Positions 9,464-18,346 of a stretch of 64,000 nucleotides of DNA are shown piece after piece. The notes beneath the pieces are model-generated. The model was given only the letters and a program-made list of their open reading frames with translations. It was not told where the DNA came from and did not search any database. Every line of letters begins with the position of its first letter. The stretch's first letter is position 1. The position numbers and the translations under genes are program-made. This DNA comes from Roseimicrobium sp. ORNL1 (lineage in GTDB: Bacteria; Verrucomicrobiota; Verrucomicrobiia; Verrucomicrobiales; Verrucomicrobiaceae): contig NZ_CP049143.1 in NCBI RefSeq assembly GCF_011044495.1, forward strand, positions 6,510,001 through 6,574,000. Reading direction: 5' to 3'.

Positions 9464-10501
9464 TCAGGTTTTCCTCGTCGCGCCGTCCACGGAGATTTTG
9501 CGCAGCATGTCGACAAAGGCGTCTTCCAGGCGGCGCTCTTCACGGCGGAACTCAATGACCGGCACGCCATCGAGAATCATCTTCTTGAGGCCCGCGGCAA
9601 GCACGAGGGGGTCATTGCTTTCCACCACGAGACGCGCACCGTCGCGGCGCTCCTCCACCAGCTTCCAAAGTGGATTCATGGAAGCCCACTGCGTGAGCAG
9701 GTCTCCAGAGCCGGCCAGTGAGATGTCCAGCAGCACCTGCGCGTTGCCATTGGCGCCATTGCCATGGTCGCGGCGCAGCGATTCCGCGGAGCCGTGGTAG
9801 ACCATCTTGCCGCCGTCGATGAAAAGCAGCGTGTCGCACATCTCCCCGAGCTCGCTGAGGATGTGGCTGCTGATGAAGAGCGTCTTGCCGCGCTGCGCGA
9901 GCAGGCGCACGAGATTCTTGAACTCCAGGCGCGCTTTGGGATCGAGGCCGGCCGCCGGTTCATCCAGAATCATGAACTCCGGATCCGGGAGCAGCATGCG
10001 ACCGAAGCAGAGACGCTGACCCATGCCCTTGCTGAGTTTGTTCATCGGACGATCCGCCAGCACGGTGAGATCCGCGAAATCCATCACCTCCTCCACGCGC
10101 GTCTTGCGCTGCTCACGCTTGAAGCCATAGGCGCGGGCGAAGAAGTCGAGGTATTCAAACACCGTCATGTGCGCATAGGTGCCGTAGTGATCCGGCATCC
10201 ACCCGATGAGCCGACGCACGCTGCCCGGTCGCTGCACCACATCCATGTCCGCAATGCGGATGGTGCCACTGTTCGGCACATCGAGAGTCGCCATCATGCG
10301 CATGGTGGTCGTCTTCCCTGCGCCGTTCGCGCCGATGAATCCCACGACCTGACCGCGGGCAATATCGAAGGAGATGTCCCGCACCGCATGCACGTTGTCG
10401 AAAACGCGATTGAGCCTGCGCACCGTGACAAGGGTCTCCGGCAACGGTGGGGGTGCAGCCGCCGGGGCAGGTGCAAGTGTGGAGGCGGGTGGTGCTGACA
10501 T
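9464..10501 (-). CDS. ABC transporter ATP-binding protein
   Basis: 345 residues. The motifs run in order: Walker A GANGAGKTTT, the signature variant LSKGMGQRL, Walker B MILDEP with AAGLDP, and the switch histidine in FISSHIL. It belongs to the DrrA/CcmA/GldA-like class of ATPases that work with ABC-2 permeases. The N-terminus carries a proline/alanine-rich extension of about 20 residues. The C-terminal 100 residues form a regulatory extension typical of this class (ending in REERRLEDAFVDML). It is encoded directly before its two likely permeases. Confidence 0.93.
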   Translation of the reverse strand: MSAPPASTLAPAPAAAPPPLPETLVTVRRLNRVFDNVHAVRDISFDIARGQVVGFIGANGAGKTTTMRMMATLDVPNSGTIRIADMDVVQRPGSVRRLIGWMPDHYGTYAHMTVFEYLDFFARAYGFKREQRKTRVEEVMDFADLTVLADRPMNKLSKGMGQRLCFGRMLLPDPEFMILDEPAAGLDPKARLEFKNLVRLLAQRGKTLFISSHILSELGEMCDTLLFIDGGKMVYHGSAESLRRDHGNGANGNAQVLLDISLAGSGDLLTQWASMNPLWKLVEERRDGARLVVESNDPLVLAAGLKKMILDGVPVIEFRREERRLEDAFVDMLRKISVDGATRKT

Positions 10502-10562
10502 GTCTGCGTTCGGAAAGGAGAAGGATGAGATGATGGGAGAAATCCAACCGGAGCGGCGGCGC

Positions 10563-12308
10563 CTAGTGTTTCACATAAGGTCCTGCGAGAAGCAGGCGTT
10601 CATGATTCCAACGGATGGAAGGCAGAGTGGCCACAGCGAACTTCGAAGCCTCCGCCGCCTCCGCATAGGCAAAGCCGGGACGCCGCTCCACCTGTTTCAA
10701 CAGATGCGCGATCATCGGTCCGGAGGTCTTGCCGGCATGATCGTTCATCCATTGATTCAGTTCCGCCTCGGTGCTGGCTTTCATGACTTTTTTCTCACCC
10801 GTGCCCACATCCTCAGCTGTCCAGACCTTGCTGTTCTGATCCACGATGAACACACGCTGCAGCGTTGCTTCCACGGTGGAGAGCACACTGGGCGCGCCTC
10901 CACCCTCCGCGGCAAAGACCTCCACACCGGCACGGCTCGGTCGCACCGTTTGCAGCAGGTGGGCCTGCAGGGAACGGCTGGCAAACCAGGCACCGCCGCG
11001 CTTCGTCTCTGACTCCTCAACATTGTAGCGGGACTCCCAATTGGAGGGCTGAGAGGCACTGGTCAGGTTCAGCGGCGCCATCAGGTCCGCATCTGCCCGC
11101 TCGAAGCTACGGCCAAGCAACACGCCGGTCTTGACCACCTGTTCCTGGGTCACCGCCACCCGCTTTTGATCTGGCAACATCAAGGCAAAAACCGAACGAG
11201 CTCCAGAACCACCAATGCCATCCTGCAGCACCATCAGCGCCAGCAACAGTGCGCTGGCACCAAGCGACAGGAGTGGCGTGGTCCAGAAGAGACGCTGACG
11301 TTTCCCCGTTCCTGCCAGCAGGAAAAGATTCACCGGGCCCACCAGCAATCCGAAGATAGCGATGAATCCAAAGATGAGACCTGACTTGATGGTAAGCGGA
11401 CCGACAATCTCCGCGAGGCCCCACTTTCCACGATAGTCGGACATCAGCTCGCGCCGGGTGGTGTCCTTCACGCCACGTATCTCGCTGACCATGGCCACCA
11501 GGGGAAGCGAGTTGCCGTCCCACGAATGGGCATGAATCTCCCCCGCACCCACGCGACGGCCCGACTTCAGCAGCGGCGGCAGGCCGAGTTGCTCAAGACG
11601 TGCATCGCTTGTGTCAGCGCAAAGCAAATGCACATCACCACCGAGCGCCACCCACTCGAGCATGGCCGCCTTCGCCGAGCCACTCATGGAGGTCCATTCA
11701 CTTTCATCCATCCACAACTGCGCCAGTCCCGCGTAACCGCGCCAGTCCTCGGGTGCGCTGGACATGTCCACCTTGGATCCCTGTAGGTTGGCACTGGAAT
11801 GACTGCTACTGGAGAACTTGCCCTCCAGCGCGCTCCATCCCTTCGCATGCAGCGAGGCGCTCATGCCAATGTACTCCGTGCGGCTGCTGGCGTAGCCGCC
11901 GCCGTTTTGCACATTTCCTGCTGCCTCCTCCGCCACGCCGGGCCCTGATACCCGGAAGCCAACATTGGTATAATAGGTGGCTTCAGCCTGCAGCAGTATC
12001 GGCGCATACATCATGCGTTCCCCCTCCTTGCCTCCCTCCACGGTGATATCCACGGAGGAGGAGCCTCCATTGTTGCTCTGCGAGGTAATCGTCCACGTGT
12101 GCGTCTGCTTCTCCACATTGCGGATGCGAATGCGGATGGGGACGAAACCCGCAGGCGGACAGGCATCCAGCCAGCTCTCCAGACGAATGTCGATCCCGCT
12201 CGCCGTGTCCATGCGGGGCGAGAGGACCGTGGCTGCCGGAGCACTGCCAGCGGCGATGCAGCCGAGCAGGGCGAGGGCAAGAATGCGACGATGAACAGCG
12301 GGAAACAT
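10563..12308 (-). CDS. Secreted/membrane protein of the MoxR-ABC operon, unknown function
   Basis: 581 residues from the ATG at 12308, which gives a good signal peptide (RRILALALLGCIAAGSAPAA). An earlier ATG at 12359 overlaps the moxR stop (TGATG) and would add 17 residues before the signal peptide. The N-terminal half looks extracytoplasmic: beta-rich, with an immunoglobulin-like stretch and a segment resembling an amidotransferase-type fold. Two membrane helices follow (SGLIFGFIAIFGLLVGPVNL and TTPLLSLGASALLLALMVL), then about 230 more residues. Similar proteins with a secreted domain plus two central helices occur beside ABC-2 exporters, so it is probably an accessory subunit. No specific function is recognised. 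Confidence 0.75.
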   Translation of the reverse strand: MFPAVHRRILALALLGCIAAGSAPAATVLSPRMDTASGIDIRLESWLDACPPAGFVPIRIRIRNVEKQTHTWTITSQSNNGGSSSVDITVEGGKEGERMMYAPILLQAEATYYTNVGFRVSGPGVAEEAAGNVQNGGGYASSRTEYIGMSASLHAKGWSALEGKFSSSSHSSANLQGSKVDMSSAPEDWRGYAGLAQLWMDESEWTSMSGSAKAAMLEWVALGGDVHLLCADTSDARLEQLGLPPLLKSGRRVGAGEIHAHSWDGNSLPLVAMVSEIRGVKDTTRRELMSDYRGKWGLAEIVGPLTIKSGLIFGFIAIFGLLVGPVNLFLLAGTGKRQRLFWTTPLLSLGASALLLALMVLQDGIGGSGARSVFALMLPDQKRVAVTQEQVVKTGVLLGRSFERADADLMAPLNLTSASQPSNWESRYNVEESETKRGGAWFASRSLQAHLLQTVRPSRAGVEVFAAEGGGAPSVLSTVEATLQRVFIVDQNSKVWTAEDVGTGEKKVMKASTEAELNQWMNDHAGKTSGPMIAHLLKQVERRPGFAYAEAAEASKFAVATLPSIRWNHERLLLAGPYVKH

Positions 12309-12358
12309 GAGTGTGTGAAGTGAGGCCGGATACTGACGGGAGCGGCACAAGAATGTCA

Positions 12359-13381
12359 TCAGATCTTCGCGGCGCGGAGCGTCGTGGGCAGCGGCTTGTC
12401 CTGCGCGGGTACATTCTCCAACAGCTTGGCGACAATGAGATCCGGCGTGAGGCCTTCGAGCTTGGCGCCGTAGTCGAGCAGGATGCGGTGGCGCAGCACA
12501 GCGGGCGCCACATCACGCACGTCTTCATAGCTGGCGTTCAGCCGGTTCTCCATGAGACCGCGCGCCTTGGCGGCGGCAGCGAGTGCCAGCGCCGCACGGG
12601 GGCTGGCGCCAAACTTCACCCCGCCGGCATGCGGCTCGCCAGGATGAGTCGCCTTCACCAGTCGCGCGATGAAGTTCGCCACCGGCTGCGGCATGAAGAT
12701 ACGGCGCGAGGCATCGAGGAGGGAATTGAGCGAAGTCTCATTCATCACCACATCCACCTGCGGTTCCACGCCTATCTCGCGATGCAGGACGATCTTCTCG
12801 AGTGTCTCCGCATCATTGCTGCGCACTTCCAGCTTGAAGAGGAAGCGATCCAGCTGCGCCTCCGGCAACGGGTAGGTGCCTTCCAGTTCAATGGGGTTCT
12901 GCGTAGCGAGCACAAAGAAAGGAGCGGGCAGCATGTGCGACTCCCCCATGACGGTGACACGACGCTCCTGCATGGCTTCCAGCAGGGCGGACTGTGTCTT
13001 GGGCGAGGCGCGGTTGATTTCGTCCGCGAGCACGAGGTTCGCGAAGATGGGTCCAGGCTGGAACACAAAGCGGCGGCCCTCAGGTGTGTCCTGCAGCATG
13101 GGGTTGCCCGTGATGTCACCGGGCAGCAGGTCTGGCGTGAACTGGATGCGCTTGGCCACGAGCTGCAGCGTTTTCGCGAGACCCTTCACCAATTCGGTTT
13201 TTCCAAGACCCGGCAGACCTTCCAAAAGCAGATGTCCGCGTGCCAGCAGCCCGGTGATGACGTGGTTGATCAATTCATCCTGTCCGAAGAGCACTTGCTG
13301 CAACGCGGCGCGAAGTTTTTCAACCGAGGCTGCTGCGGTCTGAAGTTCGGACTCGGTGAGGGGTTGGATGGTGGTGCTCAT
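12359..13381 (-). CDS. moxR: MoxR family AAA+ ATPase
   Basis: 340 residues. Walker A is EGLPGLGKTELVKG, Walker B is LVLADEINRASPKTQ, and the sensor region is FVLATQNPIELEGTYPLPEA followed by the MoxR-typical LDRFLFKLEV. A C-terminal lid domain contains GASPRAALAL. MoxR ATPases act as chaperones that mature or activate metal-bound or envelope protein complexes, together with vWA partners; both are encoded in the same operon. Its stop overlaps a possible start of the next gene. The symbol refers to the family, not to a proven orthologue. Confidence 0.95.
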   Translation of the reverse strand: MSTTIQPLTESELQTAAASVEKLRAALQQVLFGQDELINHVITGLLARGHLLLEGLPGLGKTELVKGLAKTLQLVAKRIQFTPDLLPGDITGNPMLQDTPEGRRFVFQPGPIFANLVLADEINRASPKTQSALLEAMQERRVTVMGESHMLPAPFFVLATQNPIELEGTYPLPEAQLDRFLFKLEVRSNDAETLEKIVLHREIGVEPQVDVVMNETSLNSLLDASRRIFMPQPVANFIARLVKATHPGEPHAGGVKFGASPRAALALAAAAKARGLMENRLNASYEDVRDVAPAVLRHRILLDYGAKLEGLTPDLIVAKLLENVPAQDKPLPTTLRAAKI

Positions 13382-13450
13382 GAGAGATAGTGCAGAGGAA
13401 TATTGTAAAAATTGGGTGCGCCGTGAATGTCAATCTCTGGCGAACTGTTG

Positions 13451-13786
13451 CTAAAATGCGATCAACCAGGTTCGTGTGAGTGAGGGGGAACCGACAATGA
13501 CTTGCTGACGCCCCCACGAGCTGGACTTTCCCGTAAACTTTAGCGGCGATACAATTTTGGTCTGGGAACGACCACGGAAGCTGAACGTGCCATTGCCGCT
13601 CACCGGTATCATCACGAAGTGGTCCATGGTGCCAAGGCGCACTCCATGCATCGTACCCTTGGAAACGCGGACGCTGTTTGTGCCGCTTCCAATGGGTCGG
13701 ACAAAAAACGCCGCGAGACCAGCCACCAGTAGTGAGCAGACCCACCATGCCTTTGCTGTCCTTCGCTGTGCCACCCCTCCACTCAT
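13451..13786 (-). CDS. Small membrane-anchored protein, unknown function
   Basis: 111 residues. One N-terminal hydrophobic segment (AWWVCSLLVAGLAAFFV) is followed by a short, probably extracytoplasmic beta-rich domain. No family is recognised. It lies between the coiled-coil membrane protein gene (26 bases upstream) and moxR, on the same strand, which supports its being a real operon member. Function cannot be assigned. Confidence 0.55.
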   Translation of the reverse strand: MSGGVAQRRTAKAWWVCSLLVAGLAAFFVRPIGSGTNSVRVSKGTMHGVRLGTMDHFVMIPVSGNGTFSFRGRSQTKIVSPLKFTGKSSSWGRQQVIVGSPSLTRTWLIAF

Positions 13787-13812
13787 GTCCTGCTGCTGCT
13801 ACTGCTGTTCTG

Positions 13813-15165
13813 TTATTTGAAATACCTCTTCAGAGCCTCGCGCTCACTCGGGAGGAGCGAGTTCTGCCAGACGGCAGCGCCACCATCACCGGTGTTGGAA
13901 ATGGCACCTCCGGCCTTCGGTCCCTGGTAGGCGTTCTTATCCACCTCGTGCTTGCCATCACTCACGGTGAGCAGATCGCCGGGCGCCACACGGTTCATGT
14001 CGAGCTGCGAATTGATGGCCTCCGTCTTGGTGGTGTTCAGATTGGTCTCTTCCGAATTCAGCGTAAGCGGCGCAGTACCAGGACCGCGAGTGATGCCGCC
14101 GCGACCGGGGTCTCCATCGCCTTCACCTTCGCCAGGCTTGTTGCCTTTGCCGTTCTTGCCCTTTCCATTGCATCCCTGGCATTCCGACAGTTTGAGTTCG
14201 GGCGAATTCTTCAGTGCGTCCTGCAGGGCCTGGGCATTCTTCTGCAATTGCTTGGCAAGGTTCTGCAGTTGCTCCTTGCTCATATTCCCCAAGCCATTGG
14301 CCGCGGCCATTTGCTGAAGCTGCTGCAGCAGTTGTTCATTGGGCTTCATGCCACCAGTGCGCATGGCCTGCGCGGCGCCACCGAGTTGATTGCCCAGCGA
14401 GTCCTTCGCCTCCTGCGGCAATGCATCCCCAGCCGCCTGCAGGGCAGATGCGGCACGCTCGGCATCGGCAAGATTCTGCGAAAGTTCCCGCAGCATCTCT
14501 GCGGTTTGGTCGCGCAGATTCCCCGCAGCTTCGAGGCTGCCGTGTTCATACCAGTCTTCCGCCGGGCGCTGGAGCAGTTCGGCGATTTTTTTCTCCACCT
14601 CTTCCACCGATTCCTCCTCGACCGCCTTTTCCTCCTGGAGGTTCTCCAGCCATTCCTTCACCTTTTCGAGTTCCGGAGGCGCCTGGACGAGGCGCTTCTT
14701 GTTCATCTCACGCGAGCTCACGGGCACCCATGCGGCCAGGAGGAGTACCATGCCGGAAACTGCCAGCACAGTCACAGGACGCTGCCAGCGCCACTGCAAC
14801 GGCCACTTGATCTGCTCGGGTGGCGCAGGCCACTCCCCCACTCCGGCTTCCGCCGCGCTGAGGCGTGTCTTCAATCCCAAGGCATCTTCCAACCGGATGC
14901 GGGCGGCCTGCGGAGTCTCAAAACGGGAGCGCCCCAGCCACCAGGCCAGTGCCGCGCCCATCACGAGTGCCGCGCCGATGGCGTACCACACCCAGCGGAG
15001 TTCCACCACAGGCATCCAACGGACAAACAGAATGCCCACAGCGCCAACGAGGGCCGAGCCGAGCAGCCAGCCCGTCCAGTGCTCCAGCCACCAGCCGAAG
15101 TTCACGCGTCGCGCCAGGCTGCGGGTCGCGGCCTGCCAATAGCTTGCGGTTTTTTCCGGTGGCAT
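13813..15165 (-). CDS. Coiled-coil membrane protein, first gene of the MoxR/vWA operon
   Basis: 450 residues. There are two N-terminal membrane segments (about 33-50 and 58-80), a third near 130-148, and then a long Glu/Gln/Ala-rich helical region (about 165-330) expected to form coiled coils. A Gly/Lys-rich linker (CQGCNGKGKNGKG) follows. The tail ends in WQNSLLPSEREALKRYF; an LP.....(L/V).RYF ending is common in large membrane proteins encoded next to moxR in planctomycetes and verrucomicrobia. It probably spans the inner membrane and organises the vWA partners outside. A candidate promoter lies directly upstream, consistent with it opening the operon. Confidence 0.75.
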   Translation of the reverse strand: MPPEKTASYWQAATRSLARRVNFGWWLEHWTGWLLGSALVGAVGILFVRWMPVVELRWVWYAIGAALVMGAALAWWLGRSRFETPQAARIRLEDALGLKTRLSAAEAGVGEWPAPPEQIKWPLQWRWQRPVTVLAVSGMVLLLAAWVPVSSREMNKKRLVQAPPELEKVKEWLENLQEEKAVEEESVEEVEKKIAELLQRPAEDWYEHGSLEAAGNLRDQTAEMLRELSQNLADAERAASALQAAGDALPQEAKDSLGNQLGGAAQAMRTGGMKPNEQLLQQLQQMAAANGLGNMSKEQLQNLAKQLQKNAQALQDALKNSPELKLSECQGCNGKGKNGKGNKPGEGEGDGDPGRGGITRGPGTAPLTLNSEETNLNTTKTEAINSQLDMNRVAPGDLLTVSDGKHEVDKNAYQGPKAGGAISNTGDGGAAVWQNSLLPSEREALKRYFK

Positions 15166-15174
15166 GCGATTGGG

Positions 15175-15204
15175 AGTCTAGCGGTGTGGAGAGGTGATTG
15201 GCAA
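15175..15204 (-). promoter_or_regulatory. Candidate sigma-70-type promoter of the MoxR/vWA operon
   Basis: On the minus strand, TTGCCA (15199-15204) and TAGACT (15175-15180) are separated by 18 bases. They match the -35 consensus in 5 of 6 positions and the -10 consensus in 4 of 6. The start ATG at 15165 is only about 10 bases downstream, so a transcript would be leaderless or nearly so. This comes from pattern matching by eye. Confidence 0.3.
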
Positions 15205-15341
15205 CGCGGAAGTCCCGCTTCACGGAGAATTCATCATGGCTTCACGATGCCTTCACACGCAGACATCCACGCCTTGAAGCAAGGCGCAGAGATCGTGCCT
15301 TTGACTCTGACCATTCCGCGGCGCTGGCGTTCGGTCCCGCG

Positions 15342-15881
15342 CTACAGATCTGACAACCCTTTTTTGTGGAGCAAACCGTTGGCGCGGCGTTCGCGAGCAT
15401 CGCGGAAGAAACTCTTCAGCACCGTCACGCACTCATCGCCCAGCACCCCGGAGACAATCTCACTGCGATGATTGAGATTCGGCGCCTGGAGCAGGTTCCA
15501 GAAGCCACCGGCCGCACCACCCTTCAGGTCAGGGCAGCCAAAGATAACGCGCCGCACCCGGCAGTGCATGATGGCACCGGCACACATGGGGCACGGCTCC
15601 TTGGTCACATAGAGGTCGCACTCATTCAGCCGCCAGTCTCCCAGAGCACTCTGCGCCTGGGTTAGCGCAATCATCTCCGCATGGGCAGTGGCGTCCTTCA
15701 GTGTCTCCACCTGGTTCCAGGCACGGGCAATCACATGTCCCTCACGCACAATCACTGCCCCGATCGGCACCTCATCCTGCTTGGCGGCCTTGCGCGCCTG
15801 GCGCAGGGCCTCCCGCATGAAGTGCTCGTCCGTCGTGATGATGATGGGCTCGTCCCCCGTCCCTTCCGCTTCCGGTTCCAT
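15342..15881 (-). CDS. tadA: tRNA-specific adenosine deaminase
   Basis: 179 residues. The cytidine-deaminase-type zinc site is complete: HAEMIAL (zinc His and catalytic Glu) and PCPMCAGAIMHCRV (two zinc Cys). The flanking sequence DEVPIGAVIVREG and the C-terminal VLGDECVTVLKSFFRDARERR fit TadA. The enzyme converts A34 of tRNA-Arg(ACG) to inosine for wobble decoding. The length is slightly above usual because of about 20 extra N-terminal residues. It is on the same strand as the MoxR operon but 176 bases upstream of it. Confidence 0.93.
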   Translation of the reverse strand: MEPEAEGTGDEPIIITTDEHFMREALRQARKAAKQDEVPIGAVIVREGHVIARAWNQVETLKDATAHAEMIALTQAQSALGDWRLNECDLYVTKEPCPMCAGAIMHCRVRRVIFGCPDLKGGAAGGFWNLLQAPNLNHRSEIVSGVLGDECVTVLKSFFRDARERRANGLLHKKGLSDL

Positions 15882-16134
15882 GGGAAAGGCTAAACCGTGT
15901 TCCCGCCCGGTGCATGCGAATCTTGAAAGGGGCAGCCATGCAGCAGCAACACACCACCACCTGTCCTCAGCACCTTCGAAGTTTCACCCTGAAGGGGCAT
16001 ACGCATGAACCTAAACGAGAGCGTGCCGAAGACTCCGGTGGGCAATCACGTGCCTTTCGCAGTGGGTTATGTGGCACAGTCGAAGAAGTTCCGTGGCCTA
16101 CTTCCTTCAAGGCAAACGCCCTTCCTCCAAAGAT

Positions 16135-16567
16135 GCGGTAGGGATGCGCTCCTGCGCGTCCGACTTCAGGAGGGCGGAGGTGGTGTGGAACTAAGGCACG
16201 AAACGGCCTCGCCACGTAGCACCTCCCTCCACCTCCGCCCGCTATCTACGGACGCGCAGGAGCCTGAAGATTACCCACAAATCGTGCGAGTTTTCCTGAG
16301 GAAGGAGATATACCAGTGAGGCGGAGACAGGGCGGCAGCCCAAGGATCGGGGGCACTCTTGCCCCCTTGGTGGCGAGCCGACAGGCGTAAAATCATGGAG
16401 GCAACGCCATACCGGAGCGACTGGGCGCTGGAGCTGCCATCCGCATAGGGGGCAAGAGTGCCCCCGATCCTTGGGCTGCCGCCTCCTTTTCACCTTCCAG
16501 GAATATCCTCCCGCGAAGTCTCATTTGAGATGTGGGTAATCCTCAGGCAGGAGCGCATCCCTACCGC
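16135..16567. repeat. Nested inverted repeat containing a GATGCGCTCCTGC unit
   Basis: A 21-base unit at 16135-16155 (containing GGGATGCGCTCCTGC) recurs exactly in inverse orientation at 16547-16567. A third, partial copy (GGACGCGCAGGAGC) lies at about 16254-16267. Next to two of the copies is a shared GATTACCCACA motif, at 16269-16279 and, with one difference, in inverse form at 16531-16541. The units enclose the 36-base inverted repeat described separately. Confidence 0.65.
16331..16483. repeat. Perfect 36-base inverted repeat
   Basis: The arms at 16331-16366 and 16448-16483 are exact reverse complements with an 81-base loop. Each arm contains CCCAAGGATCGGGGGCACTC. This core is a variant of the repeat seen at 19561, 19850, 45999 and 57414, so it belongs to a dispersed family. 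Transcribed from either side it would form a very stable hairpin. Confidence 0.8.
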
Positions 16568-16738
16568 CCTTTTTGTGGAGGGCGTTAAGATGCAGAGCCA
16601 ATGGTATCTCAGGGGCTCGAGAGTGTGTTTGTTTCGACGATGAACTCGCAGGCAATTGTCTCTCCGGCACAAATGAAATCCTCAGGTAAATGCCTGTGCC
16701 CTGAAGGGGTGGAGGAGCGCTCCCCATTCACAGCCCGC

Positions 16739-17053
16739 CTAGGCCGCCACGACCGCCAGCGCAGCCTTTGCCTTATTCAGCAACATGACGCCGCTTACCA
16801 TCAGGATCGCTCCAAGGATGAGATACACCAGCCGGATATTCTGCCGCTCCAAGGTGCCAATGTAGTGGTCAATGAAGGACACCGCGGCGGCCCCACCGAA
16901 AAACATGATCAGCGACCAGACCCACTGGTTGCCAACCTCCACCACCGTGCCCTCTTCACCCGGAACGGTGTTTTCAAAGCCCTTAAGCGCCCAGAAGACG
17001 AGAACACAAACGATGAAGATGATCAGGCGCACAGGCCCGAAGTTGAAGCTCAT
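16739..17053 (-). CDS. Small membrane protein, unknown function
   Basis: About 104 residues from the ATG at 17053; the frame continues upstream without a better start. Three hydrophobic segments are seen (RLIIFIVCVLVFWAL, WVWSLIMFFGGAAAVSFI, VYLILGAILMVSGVMLL). There is no recognisable domain. It stands alone between repeat clusters. An inner-membrane location is predicted from hydrophobicity, with no function suggested. Confidence 0.6.
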   Translation of the reverse strand: MSFNFGPVRLIIFIVCVLVFWALKGFENTVPGEEGTVVEVGNQWVWSLIMFFGGAAAVSFIDHYIGTLERQNIRLVYLILGAILMVSGVMLLNKAKAALAVVAA

Positions 17054-17266
17054 GAAGAATAGTGGGGGGTTGAAAGATGTATTTGTTAGGCAAGCGCAGT
17101 CAAAAATCCACTCAAACACTGCACATTCTTTGCTTTATAAATCGGGACTTAGCCAACCTACAGCAATGCTCCCGGGCCTTGCAGTGAAAAGAGCCAAATC
17201 GCCGGTGATTGCAGGAATGTAAAATCGGATGCGACTTCATGCTCCCATCACAAATTGCGATCATCT

Positions 17267-17560
17267 ATGACACGTCTTGTATTCATCGCTTGGTTTGTTC
17301 TTGTCCTCCTCCCATCGGCGTGGGGCCTCAAGGAGGGAACTCGGACGATGAACCTTTGGGCTGCCGAGGTTCAACGATGGAGTGAAAATCCAACGCGCAA
17401 CCTGGCTCCTGAGACCGAGTTAATGCGCGATGGGACTGCTCTGCTCCAAGTCAGCACACGCTGGTTCTCGTTTGGGAGTGCTGGTGCCTGCTGTCTCCTC
17501 CTGCTGGCCGAAGTCGTTCGATTTAGAAACCGCTCGAGAGGCCAGGAGAAAGTCTTCTGA
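17267..17560 (+). CDS. Small membrane protein, unknown function
   Basis: About 97 residues from the ATG at 17267; another ATG lies 12 bases upstream. The N-terminal segment LVFIAWFVLVLLPSAWG is a signal peptide or anchor, and a second hydrophobic stretch (GSAGACCLLLLAEVV) lies near residue 75-90. No family is recognised and no clear Shine-Dalgarno sequence is seen. It is divergent from the preceding small membrane protein. Confidence 0.45.
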   Translation: MTRLVFIAWFVLVLLPSAWGLKEGTRTMNLWAAEVQRWSENPTRNLAPETELMRDGTALLQVSTRWFSFGSAGACCLLLLAEVVRFRNRSRGQEKVF

Positions 17561-17594
17561 TTTTCGGACACTCTCCATTTGGCTTTGCATCCCC

Positions 17595-18062
17595 CTAAGG
17601 AAGGCTCGATGTATCCTTCCCAACGGGTTCGCGCATCGCGGCATGGAAGTCGGCCACCGTAAACACGTCTTGAGGAGATCTATCTCTCAACAGCGTCCGA
17701 ATGTGATTGGCAATCTGACCGCGACATCCTTGCATTTTTGCCAGTAGTTCCTGGACCGTGATGGAACGGCCAGGCGGGATATCCACCTCCACCCTGCAGG
17801 TGCGCATCAACCAATTGAGCGGTCTAGCCCACGTTCTCAAAACCCTGATCTCTCTTGGTTCCCTGAAAAGAGCGTCTCTGCCCATGAACCATTCAAGCCG
17901 CAGATCCTGATGCTTTCTCACCGACTCCAGGTAGGAAAAACGCTCTCCGCCTTTGTGACGAAGACCATAATAGGATCTCAATTGCGCAACGCGAGCGGCA
18001 TTGACCTTTGTCCCCCATCGAAAGAGGACTGGAGAAAGTATGGCTGGAGGGTCTTGCTTCAT
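17595..18062 (-). CDS. Hypothetical protein
   Basis: 155 residues, basic (many Arg), predicted soluble and mostly helical, with no signal peptide. No domain is recognised. The amino-acid composition is protein-like, and opposite-strand frames are not better. It sits in the sparse 16-20 kb accessory stretch and converges with the small membrane protein gene. The roughly 280 bases upstream, to the next gene, show nothing recognisable. Confidence 0.5.
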   Translation of the reverse strand: MKQDPPAILSPVLFRWGTKVNAARVAQLRSYYGLRHKGGERFSYLESVRKHQDLRLEWFMGRDALFREPREIRVLRTWARPLNWLMRTCRVEVDIPPGRSITVQELLAKMQGCRGQIANHIRTLLRDRSPQDVFTVADFHAAMREPVGKDTSSLP

Positions 18063-18346
18063 TCACACGGTTCAGCACAACAAACGGACTGACATCTTGT
18101 ATATCATGTTCGCGTCACATCGCTTATCAAGCATCCTATCAAAATAACATTTCCGCAGACTCCTGCATAAGCTTCCGCTGGGCGCGAATCTCCACGTTTC
18201 GAAGCATATTTTTCCAAAGTTCACCACTGCATCCCGGTTGCCAGCATAGGCAGCAGTGATATATTCCACACGTATTTCGTGACAAGGGGCGCGGCGGCAT
18301 CAGGGAAGATACGTCAGGCGCCAGGGAAAGAAAAAGCGGCTGGCAC

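Larger units (their letters stand above)
15882..16738. other. Gene-poor stretch packed with inverted repeats
   Basis: No convincing gene was found in these 857 bases; short open frames on both strands have no recognisable protein character. It holds at least three mutually inverted repeat units, described as separate entries. The repeats share units with elements elsewhere in the window, so this looks like a landing site for mobile or expanding palindromic elements. Confidence 0.6.

Noticed and set aside
13678-15471. Long plus-strand open frame (597 codons) opposite the coiled-coil membrane protein
   Set aside because: Antisense shadow: the minus-strand frame has membrane segments, coiled coil and conserved tail; this frame has no protein character and runs into tadA.
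15914-16215. Short open frames after tadA
   Set aside because: They have no protein-like composition and lie within repeats.
18072-18269. 65-codon minus-strand frame upstream of the hypothetical gene at 17595
   Set aside because: No similarity, no start signal, unusual Cys/Met content; not supportable as a gene.
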